From assembly GCA_963746825.1 (NCBI GenBank), contig CAVVCU010000020.1, forward strand, positions 1 through 64,000: a stretch of DNA of 64,000 nucleotides. The letters are read 5' to 3'. Of the stretch, positions 41,875-50,160 are shown piece after piece (positions within the stretch are counted from its first letter, which is position 1; each line of letters opens with the position of its first letter). This stretch comes from JACVRW01 sp963746825. GTDB taxonomy: Bacteria; Actinomycetota; Thermoleophilia; Solirubrobacterales; Thermoleophilaceae. A program made the position numbers and the translations under genes. A model generated the notes under the pieces. It searched no databases and was not told the DNA's origin. It saw only the letters and a program-made list of their open reading frames with translations.

Positions 41875-44268
41875 TCAGCAGGCGCGCGCCACGAGCCGCC
41901 CCCGCCGGGCGGTGAGCGTGGCCCGCAGGACGCGCGTGCGGCGGTGGTAGCGCCAACGCGCCAAGCGTCCCCGCCGGGCGGCCACCCCGCAGGGGCGAAA
42001 CGGCCGCCTCAGGGACCCGAGCGAGGCCTGAATGGTCCAACGTGTCCGCCGGGTCGAGCGAAGCGAGAGCGTCCAGCCGCCGCGGCTCTCACGCGAGCGG
42101 GCCACGCCGCCGTCCTCCAGGCGGGCGAGGGAGCGTCCGCGCGGCCAGGCCAGCAGCACGCGCCGGCCCCCGCTCTCGCTCAGCGACGTCGTGGCGGCGC
42201 GGTTGCCGTAGCGCGCGAGGGTGTCGACATCGGCGGGCAGGAGCGCCAGCAGCGTGCCGGCGCGCGCCAGCAAGGGCAGCTCGCGAAGCGGCGCGGGCAG
42301 CTCGACCCTTCGTCCGCCGCGCAGCATCCGCACCCGGCCCAGGGCGAGGGCGCCGCTGCGCTCGAGGTAACGCGCGGAGCGCCAGAGGTCGATCCAGCGC
42401 CCGCGCGGGAGGTAGAGCTCACGCCGCACCGCGCCCTCGGTGACCACCGGCGCGGCCAGCAGGTCGGGGCCGAACAGGAACGAGTCCTCCTGAGCGGTGG
42501 CGCGGGGATCGCCCGGATAGGCGAGGGCCAGGTGGCGCATGATCGGCAGCCCGGTGGCGCGGTAGCTCCGGTCGGCCGCGCTCAGGTAGGGGTAGAGCTG
42601 GGTACGAAGCTTCGCCCACCGGCGCCAGTGGCCGACGATCTCGCGGTCCCACACCTGGGGGCGCGGCGTGTCCGGGATGCGGATGCCGTTGGCCTGCGTG
42701 CGCATGACGCCCGACACCGCGCCCACCTGTATCCAGCGCACCAGCAGCTCGGGCGTGAGGCGGTTGCCGAGCAGCGCGAAGAAGCCGCCGATGTCCGAGC
42801 CCCAGGTGCTCACCCCCGACAGCCCCATGCTCAGGCCGTTGGTCACGACCGAGCGCAGGCCGTCGAAGCCCCAGGCCACGGTGGGGTCGCCGCCCCACAC
42901 CACCGGCGAGCAGCGCGCCGATCCGGTCCATCCCGACCTCACGAAGCGCACCGAGCGCGGAACCGCGGCAAGCGCCCCGCAGTGGTACTGGCGCGGGTAG
43001 TCGTTGTGCAGCCGCGTGCCCGTCGATCCGTCGGAGGCCCGGGCGTCGAGCGGGGTGTACTCGCCGAAGTCCTCCATCCAGCCGTCGTGGCCGTCGGCGA
43101 TGGCCTCGCGCAGCAGGCGCCCGTAGAACGCGCGCCCCTGCGCCGCGCTGAAGTCGAACTGCGAGACATCGAAGCTCTCGCGCGTCGAGTAGCGGTACAC
43201 GTAGGGCCCGCCCGAGGAGTCGCGCACCAGCGCGCCCCGCGCCGCGGCCTCCCCGTACCGGGTGTGGCTCGTGCAGATCATGGGGTTGAAGTAGGTGGTC
43301 ACCGCCAGCCCGGCGCGGTGGAAGCGCCGGACCCGCTCGCGCTCGGCGGTCTCGCGGCCCAACTGGTCCTCGCAGGGCAGGTAGTGCGTGTAGGTCTGGG
43401 CCACCGACACGGGCACGTCCGCGCGCTGCAGGCGCGCCAGTATCCGCTCCTCCTCGTCGCGGGGCTGATACCAGGGGCCGAACACGAACTGCGCCGGGGG
43501 ACGCGGCTGGCGCCCGATGTGCTCTGTGAGGCGGCGCAGCACATCCGCCGGGCGCGGGCCCGCGAACACGCGCAGGCGCAGCTCGGCGGCGTCCACCTCG
43601 ACGCTCCACGTGCCCGGCGATTGGCTCGCCAGCGCGAAGCGGCTCGTCTGGGCGTTGTCCACCAGCACCCCGTAGCCCGCGGTCGAGAGCAACCAGGGCA
43701 TGGGGAAGTAGGTGGCGTCGTCGCGCGGCCGAAAGCCCCAGGCGGGCACGAACAGCGGCACGAGCGCCCGCTCGTCGGGCTCGAACGCGCCCTCGGCCAC
43801 GTAGCTCTCCACCTCGCGGCCGCGCTGGTCGACCGCGTTGGAGCGCTCGCCGAAACCCAGGTAGCGCTCAGCTGGCCGCGCGCGAAAGCCGATCCCCATC
43901 CCGGTCACCTGGCCACTGCCCGCGCCGGTGACCGCGGCGCGCAGCGCGATCACGCCCTCGCCGCCGGGCGCGATGCGCAGCTCCAGGCGCCGGGCGAGCG
44001 GATCGCTCGTGGCCAGGGTGGCGGTGTAGGCGCGGCCGGAGCGCCGGCTCGCGAGCACCCGCGTGGCCCGAGCCCAGCCGGCCGGCGTCCGGAAGCCGAG
44101 GCTCAGGCCGGGCGCCTGACTCAGCAGCGCGCGGCCCGGGCGGTCGACGAAGGCCAGGTTGAACGGGTCGTCCGTGGTGCGCGCGACCAGCTCCGCTCCC
44201 GCGGCCGGGGCGAGACCGCCGGCGAGCGCGACCGTCGCGCAGCCGGCAATGAGCGCGCGCTTGAGCAC
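41875..44268 (-). CDS. Exported GH31 alpha-glycosidase, sulfoquinovosidase-like
   Basis: GTG 44268 begins a signal peptide (KRALIAGCATVALAGGLAPA). After the N-terminal beta-sandwich (about residues 25-250) the TIM barrel has FVFGPWYQPRDEEERILARL, TYFNPMICTSHTRYG, the nucleophile motif DGWMEDFGEYTPLDA and the acid/base region PVVWGGDPTVAW. These match GH31 retaining alpha-glycosidases. WMxDFGEYxP is the form found in YihQ-type sulfoquinovosidases rather than the WxDMNE of alpha-glucosidases. 797 residues with a C-terminal beta domain; Arg-rich end (RRTRVLRATLTARRGRL). The neighbours show no sulfoquinovose pathway, so the substrate is open. Divergent from a TetR gene. Confidence 0.85.
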   Translation of the reverse strand: MLKRALIAGCATVALAGGLAPAAGAELVARTTDDPFNLAFVDRPGRALLSQAPGLSLGFRTPAGWARATRVLASRRSGRAYTATLATSDPLARRLELRIAPGGEGVIALRAAVTGAGSGQVTGMGIGFRARPAERYLGFGERSNAVDQRGREVESYVAEGAFEPDERALVPLFVPAWGFRPRDDATYFPMPWLLSTAGYGVLVDNAQTSRFALASQSPGTWSVEVDAAELRLRVFAGPRPADVLRRLTEHIGRQPRPPAQFVFGPWYQPRDEEERILARLQRADVPVSVAQTYTHYLPCEDQLGRETAERERVRRFHRAGLAVTTYFNPMICTSHTRYGEAAARGALVRDSSGGPYVYRYSTRESFDVSQFDFSAAQGRAFYGRLLREAIADGHDGWMEDFGEYTPLDARASDGSTGTRLHNDYPRQYHCGALAAVPRSVRFVRSGWTGSARCSPVVWGGDPTVAWGFDGLRSVVTNGLSMGLSGVSTWGSDIGGFFALLGNRLTPELLVRWIQVGAVSGVMRTQANGIRIPDTPRPQVWDREIVGHWRRWAKLRTQLYPYLSAADRSYRATGLPIMRHLALAYPGDPRATAQEDSFLFGPDLLAAPVVTEGAVRRELYLPRGRWIDLWRSARYLERSGALALGRVRMLRGGRRVELPAPLRELPLLARAGTLLALLPADVDTLARYGNRAATTSLSESGGRRVLLAWPRGRSLARLEDGGVARSRESRGGWTLSLRSTRRTRWTIQASLGSLRRPFRPCGVAARRGRLARWRYHRRTRVLRATLTARRGRLVARAC

Positions 44269-44274
44269 CCGCCC

Positions 44275-44280
44275 ACCGTA
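44275..44280 (-). promoter_or_regulatory. Candidate -10 hexamer for the GH31 gene
   Basis: TACGGT on the minus strand ends six bases before GTG 44268, a leaderless spacing. A divergent forward hexamer lies at 44292-44297. Confidence 0.45.
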
Positions 44281-44291
44281 ATGCGAGCGGA

Positions 44292-44297
44292 TAGCGT
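44292..44297 (+). promoter_or_regulatory. Candidate -10 hexamer for the TetR gene
   Basis: TAGCGT ends nine bases before ATG 44307. The 38-base divergent gap to the GH31 gene is also the likeliest place for a TetR operator, but no clear palindrome was seen. Confidence 0.4.
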
Positions 44298-44306
44298 GCT
44301 CAACGA

Positions 44307-44906
44307 ATGGCCGAGCCCGCCTACACGCGCCTGCAGGTCGACGAGCGCCGGAGCCGGCTGCTCGCGCTGGGCACCGAGCTGTTCGCCCGCCACTCCTTCG
44401 CCAAGCTGTCGATGGCCGCGATCGCCCGCGAGGCGGGCATCTCCAAGGCGCTGCTCTACCACTACTTCCCCAGCAAGCGGGACTTCTTCCTGGCCACCCT
44501 CCAGGACGCCGCCGAGGAGCTGGCCCGGCGTACGCAGCCCGACCCGGACCTGCCACCGATGGAGGCGCTCGCCGCCAGCCTCGACGCCTTCCTCGGCTGG
44601 ATCGAGGAGAACGAGCCGGCCTACCGCAAGCTGATGGAGAGCGCGGGCAGCGTGCCGGAGGTGGGCGAGTGGATCAGCCAGGTGCGTGACGACACCTCGG
44701 CGCGAATCCTCGACGGCCTCGGAGCCGGTGCCGACCCACCGCCCAGGCTGCGCGCCGCGGTGCGCGCGTGGCTGTGGTTCATGGACGGCGCCATCCTGGA
44801 CTGGCTCGACCACCGCGACCTCGATCGCGGCGAGCTGCGTGACCTCCTGCTCGGGTCGCTGGCGGGCTCAGTCGTCGCGGCGGGCTACGAGCTCGGCTCC
44901 GGCTGA
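44307..44906 (+). CDS. TetR/AcrR-family transcriptional regulator
   Basis: The N-terminal helix-turn-helix reads RSRLLALGTELFARHSFAKL, SMAAIAREAGISKALLYHYF and PSKRDFFLATLQDA, the standard TetR DNA-binding domain (residues about 12-60). The C-terminal ligand domain contains EALAASLDAFLGWIEENEPA and RAAVRAWLWFMDGAILDWLD. 199 residues. It shares a 38-bp gap with the divergent GH31 gene, which it may control. It converges with the MoaD-MoaE gene by a 22-bp overlap. Confidence 0.9.
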   Translation: MAEPAYTRLQVDERRSRLLALGTELFARHSFAKLSMAAIAREAGISKALLYHYFPSKRDFFLATLQDAAEELARRTQPDPDLPPMEALAASLDAFLGWIEENEPAYRKLMESAGSVPEVGEWISQVRDDTSARILDGLGAGADPPPRLRAAVRAWLWFMDGAILDWLDHRDLDRGELRDLLLGSLAGSVVAAGYELGSG

Positions 44907-45532
44907 GTGCCCTCGACCCAGCGTTCCTCGGCCCCCTCGACCTCCTTCTTCCAGATCGGAGCGTCGGCCTTGACCCGGTCGATGATCTCGCGCGCGCCGG
45001 CGAAGGCTTCGCCGCGGTGGGGAGCGGACACGGCGACGATCACGCTCGGCTCCGACAGGGGGACCGGACCCACCCGATGCTCGACGGCCGCCGCGCACAG
45101 TCCGTGGCCCTCCACCGCCGCGGCGGCGATGGCCTCCATGCGCTCCTCGGCCATCTCGGCGTAGGCCTCGTACTCGAGCCGCTCGACCTCGCGGGTGACG
45201 CCCGAGAAGGTCACCACAGCGCCGGCGCGCGGGTCGCGCACGCGCTCGGCCAGCGAGTCGAGCGACAGCGCCTCCGAGCTGACCCTCACCCAGGGCGCAT
45301 CGCCGCCGCCGCTCACCGGCGGGATCAGAGCCAGCTCGTCACCGGGGCCGAGCAGCTGCTCCTCGGAGGCGTACTCGCGGTTGACCGCCATCACCAGCGG
45401 CACGTCGCCGGCCAGGCCCGACAGCTGCTCCAGGGCATCGCCCACGGACGCGCCGTCGGGCAGGTCGAGCGTGAGCTCGGGGGAGCCGGCGCGCTCGCGC
45501 AGCACCGCGAAAAGGCGGACGGTGACCTCCAC
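44885..45532 (-). CDS. moaX: MoaD-MoaE fusion (MoaX-type molybdopterin synthase)
   Basis: GTG 45532 gives a MoaD domain (VEVTVRLFAVLRERAG, then LPDGASVGDALEQLSGLAG) ending in the diagnostic PPVSGG at residues 71-76. After three residues the MoaE domain begins: VRVSSEALSLDSLAERVRDP, GAVVTFSGVTREVERLEYEA, CAAAVEHRVGPVPLSEPSVI and REIIDRVKADAPIWKKEV, with the conserved KADAPIWKKE active-site segment. 215 residues. Molybdopterin synthase converts precursor Z to molybdopterin. MoaD must present a free C-terminal Gly-Gly for thiocarboxylation, so this chain needs cleavage after the GG, as known for mycobacterial MoaX. Confidence 0.92.
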   Translation of the reverse strand: MEVTVRLFAVLRERAGSPELTLDLPDGASVGDALEQLSGLAGDVPLVMAVNREYASEEQLLGPGDELALIPPVSGGGDAPWVRVSSEALSLDSLAERVRDPRAGAVVTFSGVTREVERLEYEAYAEMAEERMEAIAAAAVEGHGLCAAAVEHRVGPVPLSEPSVIVAVSAPHRGEAFAGAREIIDRVKADAPIWKKEVEGAEERWVEGTQPEPSS

Positions 45533-45539
45533 CGAGGGA

Positions 45540-45545
45540 ATGCTA
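45540..45545 (-). promoter_or_regulatory. Candidate -10 hexamer for the MoaD-MoaE gene
   Basis: TAGCAT on the minus strand begins with the rhomboid stop codon (complement of 45543-45545) and ends seven bases before GTG 45532: a promoter that reuses a stop codon, as at 21641. Confidence 0.45.
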
Positions 45546-46137
45546 CGCGGGGACCGGGCGCTCGCCGCGCGGCCGAGCCAGCACTCGCGCGGCCACCACT
45601 CCGCCGATCGCGCCGAACAGGTGGCCCTGCCAGGAGATGCCCTGCTGGGGCTCGAGACCGGCCAGCAGCGCACCACCCCAGATCACCGCCACGCGCCGCC
45701 CCGATGGCCAGCTCGGGCAGGCGGCGGTTGAAGGCCCCGCGCGCGATCAGGTACGTGGCGTAGCCGAACACCACGCCGCTCGCGCCCAGGTGGATGGTGT
45801 CCTCGGGGGCGATCAGCCAGGTGCCGAGGCCGCTCACGAGCGCGGCGATCACGGTCACCCCGACCAGCCGCAGCGGGCCCTCGAAGGCGATCACCACCCC
45901 CATCACCACGAAGGGAAGGGTGTTGCCGATCAGGTGGCCGAAGCCGACGTGCAGGAAGGGGGCGGTGACCACGCCGTCGAGGCCGTCCACGTCGCGCGGC
46001 TCGATGCCGTAGCGGTCGAGGCGGTGATCGAGCGCGAGGTCGACGATCTCGAGCACCCACATGACCGCGACCATCGCGAACAGGATGGAGAAGGCCGTGC
46101 GGCGTGGGCTGGGCGGGACACGCTGGAGATCACTCAC
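45543..46137 (-). CDS. Rhomboid-family intramembrane serine protease (frameshifted)
   Basis: GTG 46137 opens with a short cytoplasmic part and helix (TAFSILFAMVAVMWVLEIVD). Family landmarks are TAPFLHVGFGHLIGNTLPFV (the HxxxN region) and the catalytic Ser in IHLGASGVVFGYATYLIARG (GxSG). One base is out of place near 45695; the corrected end carries the catalytic His in ISWQGHLFGAIGGVVA, then RVLARPRGERPVPA to TAG 45543. About 198 residues with six helices. The start fits a TACGGT hexamer seven bases upstream. Confidence 0.85.
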
Positions 46138-46144
46138 CCTCTTA

Positions 46145-46150
46145 ACCGTA
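46145..46150 (-). promoter_or_regulatory. Candidate -10 hexamer for the rhomboid gene
   Basis: TACGGT on the minus strand ends seven bases before GTG 46137. A forward TATCCT (46149-46154) overlaps it and precedes the mutase ATG by 11 bases. Confidence 0.45.
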
Positions 46151-46165
46151 TCCTTCGCTGAGGCC

Positions 46166-47785
46166 ATGGCCACCACGCCGGACCAGCAGCCGAGCATCGC
46201 GCCGATCGTCGGACCCGACGACCCGCGCGTGTTCACCGACTCGGGCATCGAGATCGAGCACGAGTACGGCCCCGATGACGTGGGCCCCGGGCTCGAGGAG
46301 CGCCTGGGCAGCGCCGGCGAGTACCCGTTCACGCGCGGGATCCACCCGGACATGTACCGCGGGCGCAAGTGGACCATGCGCCAGTACGCGGGCTACGCCA
46401 CGGCCACCGAGACCAACGAGCGCTTTCGCTACCTGATCGAGCACGGCTCGACCGGGCTGTCGATGGCCTTCGACCTGCCCACCCAGCTCGGCCGCGATTC
46501 CGACGACCCGCTCTGCCTGGGCGAGGTGGGGCGCACCGGGGTGGCCATCGACACGATCGACGACATGCGCCGCGTGTTCGACCAGATCCCGCTGGGCGAC
46601 GTCTCGACCTCGATGACCATCAACGCTCCCGCCGCGGCACTGCTCCTGCTGTACGAGCTGCTCGGCGAGGAGCAGGACGTGTCCTCCGAGGAGCTCCGCG
46701 GCACCACCCAGAACGACGTGCTCAAGGAGTACATCGCCCGCGGCAACTTCATCTATCCGCCCGAGCCGGCCATGCGCCTGACCACGGACCTGTTCGCCTA
46801 CTGCCAAGAGCGCATCCCCAAGTGGAACACCATCTCGATCTCCGGCTACCACATGCGCGAGAAGGGCTGCTCGGCGGTGCAGGAGGTCGGCTTCACGCTG
46901 GCCAACGCGATCGCCTACGTGCAGGCCGCCATCGACGCCGGCCTCGAGGTCGACGAGTTCGGGCCCCGCCTGGCCTTCTTCTTCAACGGCCACAACAACG
47001 TCTTCCAGGAGGTGGCCAAGTTCCGCGCCGCCCGGCGAATGTGGGCGCGGATCATGCGGGAGCGCTTCGGCGCCGAGGACGAGCGCTCGCTGAAGATGCG
47101 CTTCCACACGCAGACCGGCGGCGTGACCCTCGCCGCTCAGCAGCCGGAGAACAACATCGTGCGCGTGGCGCTGCAGGGCTTCGCCGCCGTGTGCGGAGGC
47201 ACCCAGTCGCTGCACACCAACGGCTTCGACGAGGCGCTCGCCCTGCCCAGCGAGCGCGCCGCGCGCATCGCGCTCCGCACCCAGCAGATCCTCGCCAACG
47301 AGGCCGGCGCGGCCGACACCGCCGACCCCTTCGCCGGCTCCTATTTCGTGGAGGCGCTGACCGACGAGATCGAGACCGCGGCCCAGGCGCTGATCGACAA
47401 GGTCGACGAGCTCGGCGGCTCGGTGCAGTGCATCCCGTTCATCCGGGCCGAGGTCGAGGAGTCGGCCTGGGGCTACGAGGAGCGCTACAAGCGAAAGCAG
47501 GACATCGTCGTGGGCGTGAACGAGTACGTGACGGACTCCGTGGACGAGGTGGAGATCCTGCGGGTGGACCCGGACTCCGAGCGCCAGCAGCTCGAGGGCC
47601 TCGCGGCGTTCAAGGAGGACCGCGACCAGGGGACGGTCGACGACCGCCTCGAGGAGCTGCGCACCGCCTGCGGAACAAGCGACAACCTGCTGCACCCGAT
47701 GCGCGCCGCTCTCAAGGCCCACGCCACCCTGGGCGAGGTCAGCGGCGTGATGCGCGAGGAGTTCGGCGAGTACTCAGAGGCCTGA
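46166..47785 (+). CDS. Methylmalonyl-CoA mutase-type large subunit
   Basis: B12-dependent acyl-CoA mutases rearrange a CoA-ester carbon skeleton. ATG 46166. The substrate barrel reads FTRGIHPDMYRGRKWTMRQY, GLSMAFDLPTQLGRDSDDP, STSMTINAPAAALLLLYELL, the signature GTTQNDVLKEYIARGNFIYP, and ISISGYHMREKGCSAVQEVG with the conserved His. 539 residues, ending without the C-terminal B12-binding domain, so it needs a separate small subunit, not present here. The IHPDMYRGR segment is shared with isobutyryl- and hydroxyisobutyryl-CoA mutases, so the true substrate could differ. The acyl-CoA carboxylase beta gene 10.6 kb downstream fits propionyl-CoA metabolism. Confidence 0.85.
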   Translation: MATTPDQQPSIAPIVGPDDPRVFTDSGIEIEHEYGPDDVGPGLEERLGSAGEYPFTRGIHPDMYRGRKWTMRQYAGYATATETNERFRYLIEHGSTGLSMAFDLPTQLGRDSDDPLCLGEVGRTGVAIDTIDDMRRVFDQIPLGDVSTSMTINAPAAALLLLYELLGEEQDVSSEELRGTTQNDVLKEYIARGNFIYPPEPAMRLTTDLFAYCQERIPKWNTISISGYHMREKGCSAVQEVGFTLANAIAYVQAAIDAGLEVDEFGPRLAFFFNGHNNVFQEVAKFRAARRMWARIMRERFGAEDERSLKMRFHTQTGGVTLAAQQPENNIVRVALQGFAAVCGGTQSLHTNGFDEALALPSERAARIALRTQQILANEAGAADTADPFAGSYFVEALTDEIETAAQALIDKVDELGGSVQCIPFIRAEVEESAWGYEERYKRKQDIVVGVNEYVTDSVDEVEILRVDPDSERQQLEGLAAFKEDRDQGTVDDRLEELRTACGTSDNLLHPMRAALKAHATLGEVSGVMREEFGEYSEA

Positions 47786-49507
47786 GGGCCGGCGGCAGCG
47801 CTCGCGCTCTACCGTCCCCCGGCCCGGCTCGACCCAGATCGGGCTCGACACGGTGTCGATGAGAGCGCCGCGCTGGAGCTGCACCCGCCAGCGCCCGCTA
47901 CCCAGACCCTCGAAGCGATGCACGAAGCGGGTGCCGGTCACCGGAACCGTCGCGATGGTCACACCGTCCTTGATCACGAGCAGCTCGCGGCCCTCGCCGC
48001 CGGTCACGCGCACGCGGAAGCGGGCCCCGGGCGCGCGCACCACGTCGCCCACGATGGCGCGCCGGTGCCCTCCGTACGGACGGGCGCTGAAGCGCAGGTC
48101 GGGACCGGAGTTGCCCGAGACCTTGACGTAGGTGTGCCGCGATTGCACCGCGCAGCGCACGCCGTCCTCGGAGAGCTCGCCGGCGTAGACGACGGTGGTG
48201 GCCTCGCCGATCGGCGCGTCGAAGATGCCGGTGCCGCTGCCGGCGTCGTGGGAATCGCTGGAGCCCACGGCGGCGATGCGGTGCCCCAGGCCCAGCAGGC
48301 GCTCGTACTCGGCTATCGCCGTGACCGTGAACGGGTTCTGGGTCCCGCCGATGTCGGCCGGGCCGGTCGCGATCTCGAAGGAGTCGACCTGCGAGGGATC
48401 GGTCTCCTCGTCGGAGTACTCCCAGAAGCAGCCGCGGCACAGGGCGGCGGCCGCGGGCGAGACGGGAGGAAAGATCGTCGGGTGGTTGATCTGCGTCCAG
48501 CCGCCGAAGCGGTGCACCTCGCCGAACAGCTCGCGCGGGTCGCGGGCGCCGCGCAGGGCTCGCAGCGAGCCGTCGGGGAGGCGCTCGAGGATCGGGCCCT
48601 CGCGGTAGTCGACCACCCGCGCGCTCCCGTGGTTGTTGGTGTGGCCGCGGTAGGTGATCACCTCGGCGCTGCGCACGATCAGCTTCCCGGGGAAGAACGG
48701 CTGGTAGCGCCCGATCTCGCCCCAAGCGCTGCCCGACACGTAGTCGGACAGCGTGACGAAATCGAGGCCGGCCCCTCCCTCGGCGAGCGGACGGAACGCG
48801 AAGCCGAAGGTCTCCGCCATCGTGGCGTCGCCCAGAGCCGAATGCTCGGCATGGACGTGGAAGTCGCCGGCGTACCAGCCCGGCTCGCGGCGGGCGGGGC
48901 GGCGGTCGTAGCGGGTGGGCCGGTAGGGCTCGTCGGCGAAGGCCGGATCGTCGGCGAAGTCGATCTCCACCCGCCATGCCACCCGTCCGTCCGCGTCGCC
49001 CTCCGCCGCCCCGATCACCGCGGCCACGCCGAGCTCGGCCGCCCACAGGCCGGGGCGGATGGGACCGGGGAGAAAGGCGCGGGTGGTCTTGCCGGGCGGG
49101 TCGAGGCGCGGGCTCGCCGTGTACTCGGCCTCGCTCGAGAACCCCTCGGAGGACACGGTCACGTCGGGATGGCTCGATCCGCCCCAGCCGCGGAACTCGT
49201 CCATGCCCCAGACGGCCGAGGGGCCGCGCCGGGGCTCGTAGAGACCCAGGTCGAGCGTGTGACGGCTCGTGCCGCTCTCCGGTTGGTCGAAGCAGTACTT
49301 GACCCGGATCGCCGTCGCGCCGCGCGGCACGTCGAAGGGCACCATCACGTAGCTCTTGGCCAGCTCGGCGCCGAAGTCGCCGGTGACGATGCGGTCCGTC
49401 TCGATCGGGCGGCCCGGGCACGGGGTGGCCAGGCCCTGCGCGCTCGCCGCCGGCGCCAGCGAGAGCGCCACGAACAGTCCGGCGGCGAGGCGGAGTGGGC
49501 GAAGCAC
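47774..49507 (-). CDS. Exported CehA/McbA-type PHP-fold metallohydrolase
   Basis: GTG 49507 starts a signal peptide (LRLAAGLFVALSLAPAASA). About 180 residues of beta-rich sequence (SYVMVPFDVPRGATAIRVKY) precede the PHP domain: WYAGDFHVHAEHSALG (HxH metal ligands), FVTLSDYVSGSAWGEIGRYQ, HTNNHGSARVVDY, GGWTQINHPTIFPP and IAAVGSSDSHDAGSG (the terminal DSH ligand). A C-terminal beta domain follows. 577 residues, intact. Relatives hydrolyse phosphoesters, or amides and carbamates as in CehA. A TACAAT hexamer seven bases upstream is a strong -10. Confidence 0.75.
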   Translation of the reverse strand: MLRPLRLAAGLFVALSLAPAASAQGLATPCPGRPIETDRIVTGDFGAELAKSYVMVPFDVPRGATAIRVKYCFDQPESGTSRHTLDLGLYEPRRGPSAVWGMDEFRGWGGSSHPDVTVSSEGFSSEAEYTASPRLDPPGKTTRAFLPGPIRPGLWAAELGVAAVIGAAEGDADGRVAWRVEIDFADDPAFADEPYRPTRYDRRPARREPGWYAGDFHVHAEHSALGDATMAETFGFAFRPLAEGGAGLDFVTLSDYVSGSAWGEIGRYQPFFPGKLIVRSAEVITYRGHTNNHGSARVVDYREGPILERLPDGSLRALRGARDPRELFGEVHRFGGWTQINHPTIFPPVSPAAAALCRGCFWEYSDEETDPSQVDSFEIATGPADIGGTQNPFTVTAIAEYERLLGLGHRIAAVGSSDSHDAGSGTGIFDAPIGEATTVVYAGELSEDGVRCAVQSRHTYVKVSGNSGPDLRFSARPYGGHRRAIVGDVVRAPGARFRVRVTGGEGRELLVIKDGVTIATVPVTGTRFVHRFEGLGSGRWRVQLQRGALIDTVSSPIWVEPGRGTVERERCRRPSGL

Positions 49508-49514
49508 CGCGGCG

Positions 49515-49520
49515 ATTGTA
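49515..49520 (-). promoter_or_regulatory. Candidate -10 hexamer for the CehA-like gene
   Basis: TACAAT on the minus strand ends seven bases before GTG 49507. It is the closest match to the TATAAT consensus among the hexamers found. Confidence 0.5.
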
Positions 49521-49582
49521 AGCCCGTGCAAGGCTTCGTCCCGAGGAAGGAGAGCCCGGCGGATGGGCGAAGCCGAAGGGCG

Positions 49583-50100
49583 ATGCAAACGCTCACCGCC
49601 AAGCGCACTCTCGTCAAGTCACCCCCTGAGCTCTGGAGCGAGCTGAGTGAGGTGGAGCGGCTGGCCCGCCATCTCGGAGCGTTTGGCGAGATCAAGATCA
49701 CCAAGCTGGAGCCCGAGCACACGGTCGCCTGGGAGGGCGATGCGGCAAGCGGAACCGTGATGATCGAGCCCTCCGGCTGGGGAACCAAGGTCACGCTGAA
49801 CGCGCAGGTGGAGGCCGAGCCCGAGCCGCAGCCGCACCCGAGCCCGAGCCCGCAGCCCGAGCCCAGCGCGGAAATCTTCTCCCCGGAGCCCGATCTGCCG
49901 CGCAGGACGGGCTTCTTCGCACGGCTCTTCGCGTGGGGTCCGAAGGAGGATGCGGCGGGCGAGGAGCAGGTGGCCGCAGAGCCCGAGGCCCCGGCCGCGC
50001 CGCGCCGGAGCCGGAGCCGGTCAACGAAGCCCAGGCGGTGCTCGAGGACGCTCTCGAGGCCCTGGGGTCGGCGCACCACCGGCCCTTCTCGCGCGGCTAG
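49583..50100 (+). CDS. SRPBCC-like protein with Pro/Glu-rich linker (frameshifted)
   Basis: ATG 49583 follows GAAGGG. Residues 1-75 resemble a polyketide-cyclase/SRPBCC fold start (ELWSELSEVERLARHLGAFG, KLEPEHTVAWEGDAASGTV, IEPSGWGTKVTLNAQ). A Pro/Glu/His-rich linker follows (EPEPQPHPSPSPQPEPS), then TGFFARLFAWGP. A shift near 50015 hides the end, which reads EPVNEAQAVLEDALEALGSA to TAG 50098-50100. About 171 residues. Function unknown; it lies just upstream of the alkaline-phosphatase-superfamily genes. Confidence 0.65.
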
Positions 50101-50160
50101 CCCGCCCGCGATCGCCCGGGCGCGCTGGACTCGCGCCGCGCTACCACGGACAATCCCTCC

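Noticed and set aside
45391..46377. A longer rhomboid protein starting upstream at 46377 or 46166
   Set aside because: The extra residues would run antisense through the start of the mutase gene, and GTG 46137 has a well-placed -10-like hexamer.
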